DNA of 64,000 bases. Origin: Astrothelium macrocarpum. Taxonomy: Eukaryota; Ascomycota; Dothideomycetes; Trypetheliales; Trypetheliaceae. This document shows, piece after piece, positions 23,683 through 35,379 of this stretch; positions within the stretch are counted from its first letter, which is position 1, and each line of letters begins with the position of its first letter. A model generated the notes under the pieces. The model did no database searches. It was not told where the DNA came from and worked only from the letters and a program-made list of their open reading frames with translations. The stretch covers positions 1 through 64,000 of the forward strand of contig JAGEMR010000022.1 in assembly GCA_021030915.1 (NCBI GenBank). Reading direction: 5' to 3'. The translations under genes and the position numbers were made by a program.

Positions 23683-25416
23683 TCAAGTATCGGCAGGGAA
23701 GTCTTCCTGCCATTTAAAATCCGTATCAGCAGCAAGGTCTCCCATGTTCGGCTCGAGTTCCCACTCGTTGTTGGTAGGAGGCACCGCCTCGCCATCAAAA
23801 AGTCCAAGCTCGGCGTACTGTTGGTCGAACTGAGAATCAGTACCGGACATGGTAAAACTAGCTGGATCCTGTCCAGTCATTGGCGCCGGAATAGTACCCT
23901 CGAGCAGTTTGGGATCAACAGGGTCTTCGTACGACATGGGAGTAGCGGTGCGAGTGCCCATGAGATCAAAGTGTTGTCCCCCTGGCAAGCCGAGCAGTGG
24001 TTGGGTGGCCTGGTAGTGCATCCCAGGTCCATCTGTTCTTTGGTATCTGACATCCTCTATCCCGGGAGCGCCAGCGCTGGGATGGACACTTGCTTGAAAA
24101 TATTGTTGTCCATATGGGTCATAGTTACCAATTGCAGCTGGAACTGGTCGACCTTCGTTAATCGCTTCCCAAGCGGATTTGTTGAAATCACTGTTTGGTC
24201 CGAAGCTTCGGCTATATGGTTCATTGAATACCAATTCGTTTGAATAATCGGGTTCTCTGCTCGACCTGCCTGCGGGTCTTGGTTTGGATCTACGTTGCCC
24301 CGAGGGAGTCCAAGCCGCATCTCCATCATCATAATCACTCATTTCTTCCTCCTCGTCTTCTTCAGAATCGGTACCCTTCTTTTTTCTTGTCTGTCCTGCC
24401 TTGCTGGGAGAGAATTTGTAATGAGGATGCGCATTCTGATGGTTTGTCCTCTCCAGCTTCGCCAGCTCATTGTATTTCTCACGAACTTCTGGTGGTTCCT
24501 TTGGCCAGCTCTCACCAGAAACCGAAGAAACAACTTGGTGATTATTCTGTCTGCACCATTCCTTGGTCCTGTCCGCATAGGCCGACCGATACAGCATAAA
24601 GGAGTTCATGGGTCTGGTCACGTAGCCCTTTCGCTTGTCGACTTCTTGTTGACGCACCTCGATAGGGCGATTCGCCCATTCTTCCATATCACGGACTGGA
24701 ATCTTCATATCCTTTGTGAGCTCACTCAGTGGGGCCGTCAACTTTGGCGTCTTTGGCTTTTCGCTCTTTGAAGCTTTGGATCTACGGGGCTTTGGTGATG
24801 GCTTTGACACGCGATTTCTGCTACTGTTCCCTCTGACCGGCGGAGAGATTGTGCGAGTAGCAGAGCGACCACTCCTGGTCCGTCGGCCATCACTGCCAAC
24901 TGAACGAGGCGTGGGAGGATCGTTGATTTGCATACTAGAGTTGCCGTACTGCAAGATAAGATGAGCAAGTTGGCATTCTGATGTCAGATACTAAAACTCA
25001 CTGGTAGGCCGTGATGCATAGAGCCGTCGTGATGGTAATATGCGGCACCTGGTGCGCCGTATTGCTCTCCCTAACACATGTTAATCTACACCATTTCGCA
25101 GAAGGAGCCACGTGCGCATGGTAGAACTCACGAATTGAATGCCTAGTCCGGCATTCGGATCTTGCAAGTCAGGGTACTGAGGGTATGCGTAATACTGTGG
25201 CGGGTAAGGCACGGCTATACGCGGATCTTGCATTGCAATTTTGGGTGACTTGATCGACCAGGTTTGTTGTATTGATTGATCGTATGTTGTGTTGTCGTGA
25301 TTCTGAAGTGAGTCCTGGCGTTCGTTGGTCGGTACAAGCTGATGATAAATGTAGCCGAGCTCTGGGTCTGTGAGAGGAGGTGTTGAAGGTCGATGGTCGA
25401 CAACAACAGTGGACAT
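23683..25416 (-). CDS. HMG-box transcription factor
   Basis: Three minus-strand exons, 25416-25132, 25070-25002 and 24948-23683, have introns of 61 and 53 nt, all at phase 0. The product is 539 residues. One HMG box of the MATA/SOX-like class lies at about 228-297. It begins YVTRPMNSFMLYRSAYAD, continues with NNHQVVSSVSGESWPKEP, and ends NAHPHYKFSPSK. A Lys/Arg-rich stretch precedes the box and KKKG follows it (probable nuclear localisation), then an acidic EEDEEEEMSDYDDGD run. The C-terminal half is Gln/Tyr/Pro-rich, as in activation regions. Related proteins include S. pombe Ste11 and Podospora HMG5-type regulators of mating, but this assignment is by class only. The start at 25416 is the first ATG of the open frame. 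An upstream non-coding exon is possible given the 3-kb gap. Confidence 0.88.
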
Positions 25417-28409
25417 TTGATGCTTGATGGCCGCGGGATTGTTATCAATGATCACAGCGACTGGGATCCAAGAGCAAATGGGAAGATCTGCGGGTTCAAG
25501 TACGTATGCAATTTTCCTTCTATGGCTCTTCTAGAACATTTATGGAAGCAGTTGGAGTAGAGGCGGGACCGCGTGAGCTATAACTATTTCCACAAGTCAG
25601 TCCCAAGCTCGCACCCGGCCTGGTGCGGCCGATTGTTTCTCGGCCTACTGCCGCTGCAGGAAGCATAGACGCACCTCTGGTAGACGCGTCTGCAATCACT
25701 GAACGCTCGAACACGCTAATCAAGACAACCTCTCCCTGAAGAACTTGGAGCAAATTGTCTCTGTTTGCTGGAAGATGTCTTGTTCGACAAAAGCTTTGGA
25801 GCTTGTGGGTACTTTGGACTTCCACTATAACTCTTTGTCTGCAAGAAGAGAAGGCAAGCCCCTGTCGGGCAAGCAAGTCAGAAAACTCCCAAGATTGAGA
25901 TTGGATGTCCTTTGTCCGACACAGGGAGTACTCTGGTCACTATTTGTATGGACTGGGCGTCAAGTATCTCCATTACTTACGTGAACGGACAGCAGAAATC
26001 AGTCGCTGAAGACGGATATACAATGCCGGATTGGGAATGATATTCAAAACGTAATTGGCCGATAACCCCGACGAGGTACCGAAGATGGCTTTTAGGCCTG
26101 GCCGTCCTGCTAACCCTTGATTTTCATCTGGAAAGCTAGTCGAAGCGTAGTTTTGAAGCTTGCGATAGGTATGAGGCACAAGTTGTGATTGAAAACGGCC
26201 ATCGTAATCCCACTACTCCATAGACAGCCATCCAGGCATGCTATACCTGAAATGTGGAGTACCTAGTTCCCAATCGAGCTAGGCCAACGATCTTACCATT
26301 AAATCACCTACTACCTGCAAATCGTGTGCGGTCCACCTCCCACGCGTCACAACCCTTGAAGCCGGAGTAAAGCTACATCAGATGCTTCAAGCTGCAGAAG
26401 ATGAGCCGCGGTAACCAAGCCGTTGCATCAGAAGTGGGTACACAGGGCCATTGCGTTCCACGACCAACTTCAGCCCACATTCCTGGCGGTTAGGCATGGT
26501 CATAGCTCTCCATATTGCTGCCTTCGTGGCTGAGAATCATCACGCTTTTTCAACCTTTTTGCATGGTACAAGGCACACTCAGAAGCATGGCATATGTGCA
26601 GATAACAGCGGATAGCTGCATCAAGGGCCTAGCGCAAATGACAAGGGCAGGAAACGCTGCGTTTGGCGGTAAGACCTGTTTCATAAGCCAAAGCTGTGAT
26701 TGCTAATGTTTCCTCAAGATGGGATCTGGCTGGCCAAAGAACTTAAGCTTTGGCGTAAGCGAGACATGAGAGCTGAACTAACACAGAAAAAGAATGGCGT
26801 TTTGCAGCGCTAAAAAACGCTCGGGACGAACCGTGCAGATTCCGCTGCCTACCTTTGGGACAGAGCGACAGATGCAACGCAAAGCAGAAAGCTTAATCGA
26901 TCATTATAGAAGCACCTAGCAAGGTATACGCCACGGATGCCTAGGGTCATATCAGACGCCACTCAAAAATGTCCGAAGAAGGCGTATTGGCTCAGCAGCA
27001 AAGGTCGGTTGCTACCGAATGAGCAGAGGATGGGCCAAGGTATGTACGCTATACTAGATCAGTGTAACCATACGCCGCATTCAGCGGCATGTTGGTGAGC
27101 GAATGACTGGCATGCGTAGCCCGCACCGGAAATGGCTTGCAGTTTGGTTGCGTCGATGTGATGCAGACAGCCGGATGTTGGGCCGGAATTGATTGGGTAT
27201 GTGAATGGATTTTCGCCTCAAATTTCCACTGGAGCCGCTGACCAAAATCGAACGAAAAAGAGCCACGAGCGCATTTCAGGAGATGCCGCTTAAGCTCTGC
27301 TGTCAGCTAGCATCGAGCATCAGCATCCGTCAAGTGGCACATGTCCGGGCCGTCCAGTGGGCGACTGTCGTCGAACTTTAGCTTGTTCTATAGAGTGCTC
27401 TCAGACCACCCGATGAAGAGCGCCCCGAAATCTACCACAGCGCTCGTGTATTTCACTCGGCTTAGCCCATGGAATAAGATAATTGGACACGAACCGTCCG
27501 GAAGCGACCCATCCCGTGACGCTAAGGAGTGCGTGAGGCAAGCGCAACGGCCAGTACCAAAGGCGCTCGAATCGCCATCTCGATAAGCCAGTCTATTATT
27601 TGTTCACTTGACGACTCCCCACACCTTGACCCCGCGTTACTCGGTGGGAATTCTGATTATTCTCATCCGGATTTTAGGTTATATTAGGATGTTAGTGTCC
27701 CAAATTTTCGCCATCCCAGGATGATTTATGCCTCTGATGAAGTGCGGCCGTGTCTGGAACAGACCATCCTCACAATGGCAACAAACCGCGAAAATACCCC
27801 TGCAATCCTCATATCTCCTGCCCCATTGCCTTTACTAATTACTCAGCCTAAGTGGTGGGTGGTCAAGAAACAAAGGATAAAAGTCCATGGCATTGGAATT
27901 CCAATGCGACCTTGCTACGCCGCAAAGTGATAAGTATTTAGCGGACCATGAAATTTCGAAACTCGGATGATGGGGCCGTAGAAATGAGCATTTGCTATTC
28001 AAGGCTAGTGTCGTCTTTTCGAAAGAAGATGATGTTCATATTGAGGTCAGAGAAAGTGGTAACATGCCCAGAAAATATATACTTGACACTCATAATGCTG
28101 TATGCTAGTAAGCGGAACCGTCACAAAGAAAAGTAACAAGCAATGCATGGCTTGAGTTTGAATTGTCTAATTCAATTGGCAATTGGCACGTTGCAGTGGA
28201 GAGAATGTATCAGGAGTAGAGCGGGACCGGGGGGCGGCGTGGGGCGGGCCGTCGCGATAATTCTCTAAGCCGAATGCACCTGCACTGCTTGTACTGAGTA
28301 CCTTATCGTCTCTTCATAGCTGGATTACTCTTCGCAAGAACTGGTGAACAGTAACAAGAGACCCATGATTCGACTTTGATGATCTCTCCTCGTACCAATC
28401 TCCTTAACT
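25417..28409. other. Long divergent intergenic region
   Basis: Almost 3 kb separate the HMG-box gene (minus) from the mitochondrial-type gene (plus). Frames here are short and resemble nothing. Composition is ordinary, not AT-rich. Long leaders and promoters are common for fungal developmental regulators. This stretch may hold the HMG gene's 5' UTR and control region, but no specific site is claimed. Confidence 0.55.
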
Positions 28410-29236
28410 ATGTCTCAGTCTATGATTCCTAGGTTTTTGCTTCCTCGCAACAGGCAATATCTGTACTCGTTGCCTGCAGCCCAAGCACTGTACATTACTA
28501 CAAACGTGCCTCGCAGACATGCCTCTACTTCCTCGAAACCACGAGTGCTGGAGAAGCCTTTGAAGTTTAATCCGCCTTCGCATCCCTCCAAACTACGCAC
28601 GAGACGTCGAGTCTATCCTGGTCCTCCTCTTTCCGACACAGAAATGCAAAAGCAAAAGACGAAAAAATACCCGCACATGTTTCCTCCAGAAGGAACTTTT
28701 ATGAATTGGTTTTTGAGGGATAGATCGATTCATTTGTGGATATCATTGGTAAACAGATGCTAGCTTCTACACCTTCATGTCACATACTAATCATCGTTCA
28801 ACAGAGCGTGCTTTTCTCACTTGCTTTCTACGTTTTCATCACTGAATTTGTAGACAAGACCACACTTAAAGATTTACTTCCGACAAGAGAAGACTGGAGG
28901 CTCCACCCTATAAAATCTTTCAAACGATTCTGGAGTGTTTACAAGCTGCACGTGGAAAAGACTTCAGAAGAAGTTGCAGACCGGCGAAGACGAGAGACGG
29001 AGGATGTCGAGAAGAGAAGACAGTACAGACAGGCTCATGGAATTCAAGAGCAACAGCTGCCTTTTGGTCTGGGAGCGGCAATAGAAGAAGACGAATCGAG
29101 TCAAGCGGTACAGAGCACGGAGGAGGGAAGCCCGGAGGCTTCGGCGCAGCTGGCAGGACAAGGAGAGGATAAATCATATATGGATTTTGAAGGTAGAAGA
29201 AGACCTGTCAAGAGGTGGTTTGGTATATGGGAGTAA
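28410..29236 (+). CDS. Mitochondrial-type single-pass membrane protein, uncharacterised
   Basis: Two exons, 28410-28748 and 28805-29236, are joined by a 56-nt phase-0 intron. The product is 256 residues. The N terminus is rich in Arg, Ser, Pro and Leu with few acidic residues (MSQSMIPRFLLPRNRQY, then RRHASTS), a typical mitochondrial presequence. One hydrophobic segment spans the splice junction (ending VLFSLAFYVFITEF, about residues 105-130). Next comes a charged helical region rich in Arg/Glu/Lys (about 165-200), then an acidic Ser/Glu stretch. The C terminus is RPVKRWFGIWE. It is probably anchored in the inner mitochondrial membrane. I do not recognise a named family and assign no function. 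Confidence 0.75.
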
Positions 29237-29608
29237 AATACTGAAGCTGATACATGATTCATATAATTTTGTACACTTTAGAGACGGGATGCAAATACCA
29301 CTATCTCAACTTGTAACTAAATGTGCCTTTGCTCGAATGATAATCGACAGAAATGATTTGCTGGTGCGCAGTGACTTAGTTCATCCTCGAAGCAAGGCTA
29401 AAAGCGTGAAAAGCATGATCATCCCTTGGCACCGAACACCGACGTCACATTTGGCTGTGTTGCGCGTCCATAAATTACCTAGCTACCAACATCCATTCAC
29501 AACCAGACTGCCAAACTCCAAACCTTGCGAATGTCATGAGGTAGTGAGGCGCGCTGCTGCAAGTATGATGAATACTTGGAAACAGCAGCTTTGCGCCCCC
29601 CTCGTACT
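29237..29608. other. Short intergenic region
   Basis: About 370 bp between two plus-strand genes. The ATG ATG at 29565-29570 is out of frame with the sorting nexin gene, so it would act as a short upstream ORF if transcribed. No other signal is seen. Confidence 0.5.
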
Positions 29609-32600
29609 ATGGTTCTCAACCGTCGCCATGTAATACTTGCGAGCGTTGCAGTCTTCGTCTCATGGGGCTTTGCTACCCATTGGATCCCTCTCCTACGCCT
29701 GGCCCTTTATTCTTCTCTGGCTGGTGTATTAACGGCAGTTGCACTTCTACTGTGGATCATTCTATCGAATGCACGAGCAACAAATCGTGGGAATGACCAA
29801 AATCAATACGGACCAGGGCTTCCAGCCTTTGTTCCACCCAAAGCCTGGAAAGCAGAAACGGAGTCACTAGGCGCAAGATCTTATTATCGACGGAAACCTA
29901 TATATCCTGCGTCGTTCGTTGTGTCAGAGGCCATTGATGGTTTGCTCGAGTTGATCCTTCGAGATTATGTCAACAGCTGGTACAAGAACATTAGCAGCCG
30001 TCCTACATTCGCAAACGAGGTGGACCGAGCAATTCGGGCGGCTCTGGGCAATATCAGGGATAGACTTCTAGAGCAGGATGTGGTAGAAGTGATCATTTCG
30101 CGAATGGTACCAATCATTACAGCGCACATGAAAGACTTCTATGATTCGGAGCAACAAATTCGCGGCAAGGCTTTGAATCGGAACATTACAGAATCGGATG
30201 AGCTTAATCTTGCGATAGCTGGGAAATATAGGGATGGACGAATTCACCCCGCTGCAGCGCTTGCTTTCTCCGAAACCAAATTGTCACAACAACAGTATTT
30301 GCGTGGAATTGTCGCACGATTAGTCAATCAGGTACTTCCACAGAAGATGACTGGCAGTCGAGTTGTCTCTACCTTGATTAAAGAGTTGGTTGCCTGTGCT
30401 GTACTTTTCCCAGTTCTACAGATAATGGCGGATCCGGATACGTGGAACCAGCTCATCGCAACTTATGGGACAGCAATGCTCAATGATAGGAAGACCGTAC
30501 GCAAGCTGCGAGCAGCATTGGATGAACATGCCCCACCTTCTCCAGGGTTTTCTAAGGCGACCTCATTTCCAAGGATTATGCCTGAGGATAATGAACGGAA
30601 ATTTGAACGTTTCATAAGGGCTATTAGAAAGTGCAATAATCTCTCTGATGCTCGTCGCTTTAGAAGTGAAGTTGCCAGTCAATTGAGACGAGAGGGTGAG
30701 ATCAAAGGACAAGATCTTATATACATTCGCCGTCTTGAGGCTGGAAAAAAACTCTTGGATCAGAAAGTTGCCCATCTTGGTGCAGGAAGTACGACCAGAC
30801 CTAAATTATCTTTGAAGGCACAGCCGCAATCAAGTCGAGCAGCGTCACGTTTTGAAAGGGCTTCACTAAAGGATGTCTTGTATGACGCCTCCGGTTTGTC
30901 GTACTTTATGGAGTATATGGACCGAGTAGGACTAATGCGCCTTGTCCAATTCTGGATTGTTGTGGATGGGATCCGTAATCCTCTAGAGGAAGATAATGAC
31001 GATGCTGCAGAATTTCCCCAGCATGCACCAATGTGGGACTCTTCTGACCGCGCTGATATTGCGCAAATACAAGAGGCCTATCTTTCTCGACCTGAGATCA
31101 AAGTGACCGCCGATGCGCAGTCTGCCGTGACTCCATTTCTCAAAGCTGGCAGGGATGCAAGTCCCATGCAATATCTAGCCGCTCGACGTGCCGTCTTGAA
31201 AACTCAGACAAAGGTTTTTCTGGAAATGAAGGAGCCACACTTCCAATCCTTCAAAAAATCTGATCTCTATTTCAAGTGGCTTACGTCTGATGAAGCATCA
31301 AGTGTGGCTAGAGGCTCCGCAGTTCAAAATGCGCAAGGCAATAATAAAGCTTTGTCTTCCATCAGTCCTGCAGCTCAGAGTCTCAAGACTTCACATCTAA
31401 ACGGTAAATCAGGAGACCTCAGGCGAGCTGTGGCTTCTCATACCGATCTCAAAAGCGCGGCTTTAACGACTGAGGCTCTACCACCAGTTCGTCGCTCATT
31501 TGATGACATGAGCTCAAGGCCACCATTATTTGATGATGACCTTGAAAATGATCCGTTAGCTCGATCAACCACCAGCTTAGACTCCGATCGAGAGTCAGTT
31601 CGACAAGACCCAGATAATACACAGGCGGTTAATGCAATGGAAGTGGCCCTCAACAACATTCTTGATGACGCACCAGAGAAGAACTACTTGTTTTCTGACA
31701 AGGACCTCAAAGTGGTTCAAGGCAATACTTCTCGGAGGAGTTCCTTTGAATCTGGCCAACCTTTAGGACTTGATACTTTGAGAGAGAAAGAAAAGCCAAG
31801 CCTTGCTTCCCTGGGTCTGGTGGGTACACCGAACCGGAGAGGGGTTTTCTCTGAAGACGCGCTTTTTGGTGAGGAAGAGAAGTTCCTCGAAGACGAGCGT
31901 GAAGATGAAGACCAAAATCACACCAAAGATGAAGACGAAATTCATGAGGCAGCCCCTGGCGATTTGGGTCTGGCCGAAGCCATTGATGCGTTGACAATGG
32001 ATATCGAAAAATTAGTTTCGCAGGAGTCTATCGTTGATTCTCTCACCAAGAAAGCCGATCTCACAAACAATGCGGCAGAGCTCAGAATCTTGAAAAAATC
32101 CAAGTCAAGTCTCCAGAGAGAAATTCATCGAAAAGAGCTACAGAGGCAACAATATATTGTGCAAGAGAGCGACAACAGCCTATTTGGTCGTGCAACTATC
32201 AACATCAAGTCGATCATGGTAGGCAATGAAGAAGATGGTCGCGAGTTTGCCTTGTGTGAGTATTGAAGTTTCCGGAGAAAAGCAGTTTCTGACCAAAAAC
32301 CCAGATGTGATCGAGGTACGAAGACAAGCTGGTGATCAAATGCCGGCTGCTGTTTGGGCTATTGCTCGTCGATATAGTGAGTTCCACGAACTCAACAAGC
32401 GCCTGCGCTCTCGTTATCCCGCTGTCCGCAATCTTGATTTTCCTCGTCGTCAGGTTGTTCTCAAACTTCAAAAGGAACTTTTAGAGAAACGCAAGTCGGC
32501 ATTGGAGAAATATCTCAATGGACTCTTGCAAATTCCTGCTGTCTGTCGGAGTCGCGAACTACGGGCATTCCTATCACAGCAGGCCATTTCTTCAAACGGC

Positions 32601-33242
32601 GGAGCCAGCTCTGAAGTCGATACCAAGGATTTCGTTACGAGAATCTACAACTCGGTCACAGACGGCATGGAAGAATTCCTCGGCAACATCCCAGTTCTCG
32701 ATCAACTCTCGCTCGCCGGACAGAATATTATCTCAGCTGCAACCACCCAAATGGGCACGACGACCACTTCCCCCCTCGCCAACAACTCTACCACGGCTGC
32801 CGAAGCCGAAGCCGAACTCGAAGCCTTCGATAATCGCGAGCTTGAGCCCTTTGTCAAACCCATCTGCGATCTCTTCCTTGAGGTCTTCGAGCTTAACAAG
32901 GGCAACAATTGGCTGCGTGGGCGCGCTGTTGTGGTGGTACTGCACCAGCTCCTCGGTGGCACCATCGAGCGTAAGGTGCGCGACAGCGCGAAGCTGTACC
33001 TCGAAGAGGACTCGGTCTCGCGTTACATCAATCTTGTGAAAGATGTCATGTGGCCCGGTGGGAAGATGAGGCAGCAGTCGGCGCTGAGGTCGGAGGCAGA
33101 TAAGGCGAAGAGTCGGAAGGAGGCGGGCGTATTGTTGGCGACGTTAGTGCCGGATATGGTGGGAAGTGTGGTGGGGAGGTCGAATGCGCAGGCGGCGAGT
33201 CGCAGGATATTTGCGGTGATGAATAATCATCGCTTGAAGTAA
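29609..33242 (+). CDS. PXA-RGS-PX-Nexin_C sorting nexin (Mdm1/SNX13 type)
   Basis: Two exons, 29609-32255 and 32305-33242, join across a 49-nt intron (GTGAGT...CCCAG) placed inside the PX domain. Splicing turns the frame into FAL-Y-VIEV and gives 1194 residues. Order of parts: N-terminal membrane segments (about residues 7-52); PXA domain (about 95-290, SFVVSEAIDGLLELILRDYV); RGS domain (about 412-561, RASLKDVLYDASGLSYFMEY); a Ser/Asp-rich linker; PX domain (about 860-975, ARRYSEFHELNKRLRSRYP); and Nexin_C (about 1055-1165, NWLRGRAVVVVLHQLLGG). This is the layout of SNX13/14/25 and of yeast Mdm1, an ER protein that tethers ER to vacuole/lysosome and lipid droplets through PX binding of phosphoinositides. 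The first in-frame ATG (29609) is used. An intact fungal ortholog is likely. Confidence 0.93.
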
Positions 33243-33588
33243 GGACCGATTCTCAGATCAAAGCAGGAGCTAACCGGTTGACAGTATTCATCTTATCTAC
33301 ACTTTGCTTGACGAGTTCGTGCAAATACTTTTTTCAGATTCCATACCACGATGACCGTGGTTGTTCGCCCTGCTGGCGTATTGGATACGTCGTGCAAATC
33401 CTAACACAAGATTAATCTGTAGACATGGTCCTCTGTTTTACAAAATTAAATATTTTCCCTCCAAAGCATTACTTCTAATGTTGCCTAGATGTCCCACTCT
33501 CGAACTTCAACAAAAGTTGTATGTTCCCGGCTTTTCAAACAAAAAGATTTTTCCATCAAAAGAGCTAACTCCAATTTCGTCTTCGCCT
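33243..33588. other. Convergent 3' flanks
   Basis: About 350 bp between the sorting nexin stop (plus) and the carbamoylase stop (minus). Nothing is recognised. Confidence 0.5.
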
Positions 33589-34679
33589 TCAGTCCAACAA
33601 GGATGGCTCCTTGACTCCAGTTTGTGTCGTAATCAAGCCGTATGCTTCAATCCGTCGGTGTCTTGCGAAGTCGAAAGTCTGCATCATCAATAGTTGAACA
33701 CCAAATTGGCACACTTGAGTCAACATACCTTTTCCTTCCCCTGTCGGCAATCTTCGAGATCAATCTCCGCCAATACAACCTCGTCTGCCGTCGATTTCGC
33801 CTCGGCCACAATATGACCCTGCGGACTCACAATCGCGCTTCCGCCGATCAAGCCAAACTCATTGTCATCAAGGCCAGCTCTCGCCGCAGTGATCGAGAAA
33901 CAACTATTCATATACGAGTTTGCCCGCGTCACCAGCGAATGATTAAACAGCGACTCCTTCTCCGCCTCTTCCCACGTCATCTCCTTCTTCGCTCCCCATA
34001 GCTGCGGCGCATACGAGTTTGTATTATAGCCGCACAACACCAGCTCGACCCCTTGCAAGCCGAGCACTCTCCAAGCTTCAGGCCAGCGCCGGTCGTTGCA
34101 GACCATCATGCCGATCACGGCGTCGCCTTTTCCGACTGCAGACTCTGCATCCACCCCCTTCTTTAGCGCATCAGGGACCAAGTCCGGGGCGCGGAATGCT
34201 TGAAAGCCCAGGTTGCCGGGCGTAAAGTACCGCTTCTCGAGCTGATTGACGGCGTCTGGCTCGGGAAAGGGGTCCTTGGTGCCAGGAAGGTGGACTTTGC
34301 GGTACTTGCTGATGACGCGACCTTCGGAGCCGGAATAGTAGACGCAGGCGTTGTATCCCGTACCATCGGAAGTTTGCTCAGCGTATCCGACGTAGATGTC
34401 AACACCAAGCTGGCGGGCTTCGTCGAAGAGGGGTTTGGTGTTGGCTGATTGGGAAGGATCATCGCCGGCCTCGAACCAGGCGTTGATTTCCGCGGGATCG
34501 GACATGGTGTAGCGGGGAAAGAAAGTCGTGAAGGTACATTCGGGGAAGACGACGAGTTTGGCGCCTTGGGAATGGGCGGAGTGTAGGAGACCGATAAGGC
34601 GTGCGAGTGTGGATGTTCGGGAGGTCCATTTGTGAACTGCGCCGACTTGGGCAGCCGCTACCTTGATCTTGCGGGGCAT
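33589..34679 (-). CDS. N-carbamoyl-D-amino-acid hydrolase (nitrilase superfamily)
   Basis: Two minus-strand exons, 34679-33729 and 33678-33589, have a 50-nt intron (GTATGT...GCAG). The product is 346 residues. It matches D-carbamoylases of the nitrilase superfamily, which hydrolyse N-carbamoyl amino acids to the free amino acid, CO2 and ammonia. The catalytic triad is visible: Glu47 in VVFPECTF, Lys128 in KYRKVHLPG and Cys194 in MMVCNDRRWPE. The family end motif is split by the intron, CRQGKEK in exon 1 and TFDFARHRR in exon 2, so the second exon is needed for a normal C terminus. Compared with the bacterial enzyme (triad at 47, 127, 172), there is an insert of about 20 residues before the Cys loop. 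There is no targeting signal, so it is probably cytosolic. It is divergent from the hydantoinase gene, whose product would be its substrate source. Confidence 0.92.
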
Positions 34680-35379
34680 CTTCACAGTTTTACTTTTTTA
34701 TTGAGGGGAAATGAAAGACAATTAAGGTGATGAGTTGATCTTAAGCAACAAGATGAGTTGGGAATATTACGAGTACGAATGCGAAATCTTTCGATTAAAC
34801 ATACCCGATGTCTGGAAAAAATGTTGAGACCATGCAAAAATTTATTCACTTATCATATGAAAATCTCGGCTAAAAAATCCAAAAATGATCTCTCGGCGCG
34901 GCCCGTGAAGCCCATGTCTGCAGTAACTGGTAGAAAAATTACGTATAGATTGAACGTGCGGCAGAGGAATTCAGGTCCAAGCAAGTTATCCTGCGCTTTA
35001 AGCGAAGGGATATCGCCCACGATACACGAGCTCTGTCCTACATTCCGTGAAGATCGTGACTCAAAGTCAGTTCATTTGTGGCCGACGTCAGTCTCTTATC
35101 TCAACAGCGAGGGGAGGGGCATGGCGGCATTGGCGGGGTGACCGGACTACCTATCCTAGACTTTGCACCACGAGCTTCCTTTCGCATTGTCTTGCCTTTT
35201 ATGGTATACTAGGCGTTCATGAGTCGTGCATGGCAGCGGCAATTGGGGGGCCGTGATGGGGAATTCCTGATCTTAGTGATATCCTGCTATTTAGAGCGGT
35301 TGGTACCGGATATGTGGGACTATGGAGACTTCTACCAAAGGTGTACTTGGGCCAAGTATCTGGCAACTTGGGCATAGAG
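34680..35379. promoter_or_regulatory. Shared divergent promoter region, carbamoylase/hydantoinase
   Basis: The 700-bp gap separates the start codons of two genes whose products act in consecutive steps, so it must hold both promoters. GATA-type hexamers occur near 34850 and 35096 on the minus strand, but this number is what chance predicts. No other motif is claimed. Confidence 0.6.

Noticed and set aside
34680..35379. GATA-factor (HGATAR) sites in the hydantoinase/carbamoylase promoter, and three in the permease promoter near 43874, 44023 and 44081
   Set aside because: Expected chance frequency is about 2 per 700 bp on both strands, so two or three sites are not enrichment. Nitrogen control remains plausible but is not shown by sequence.
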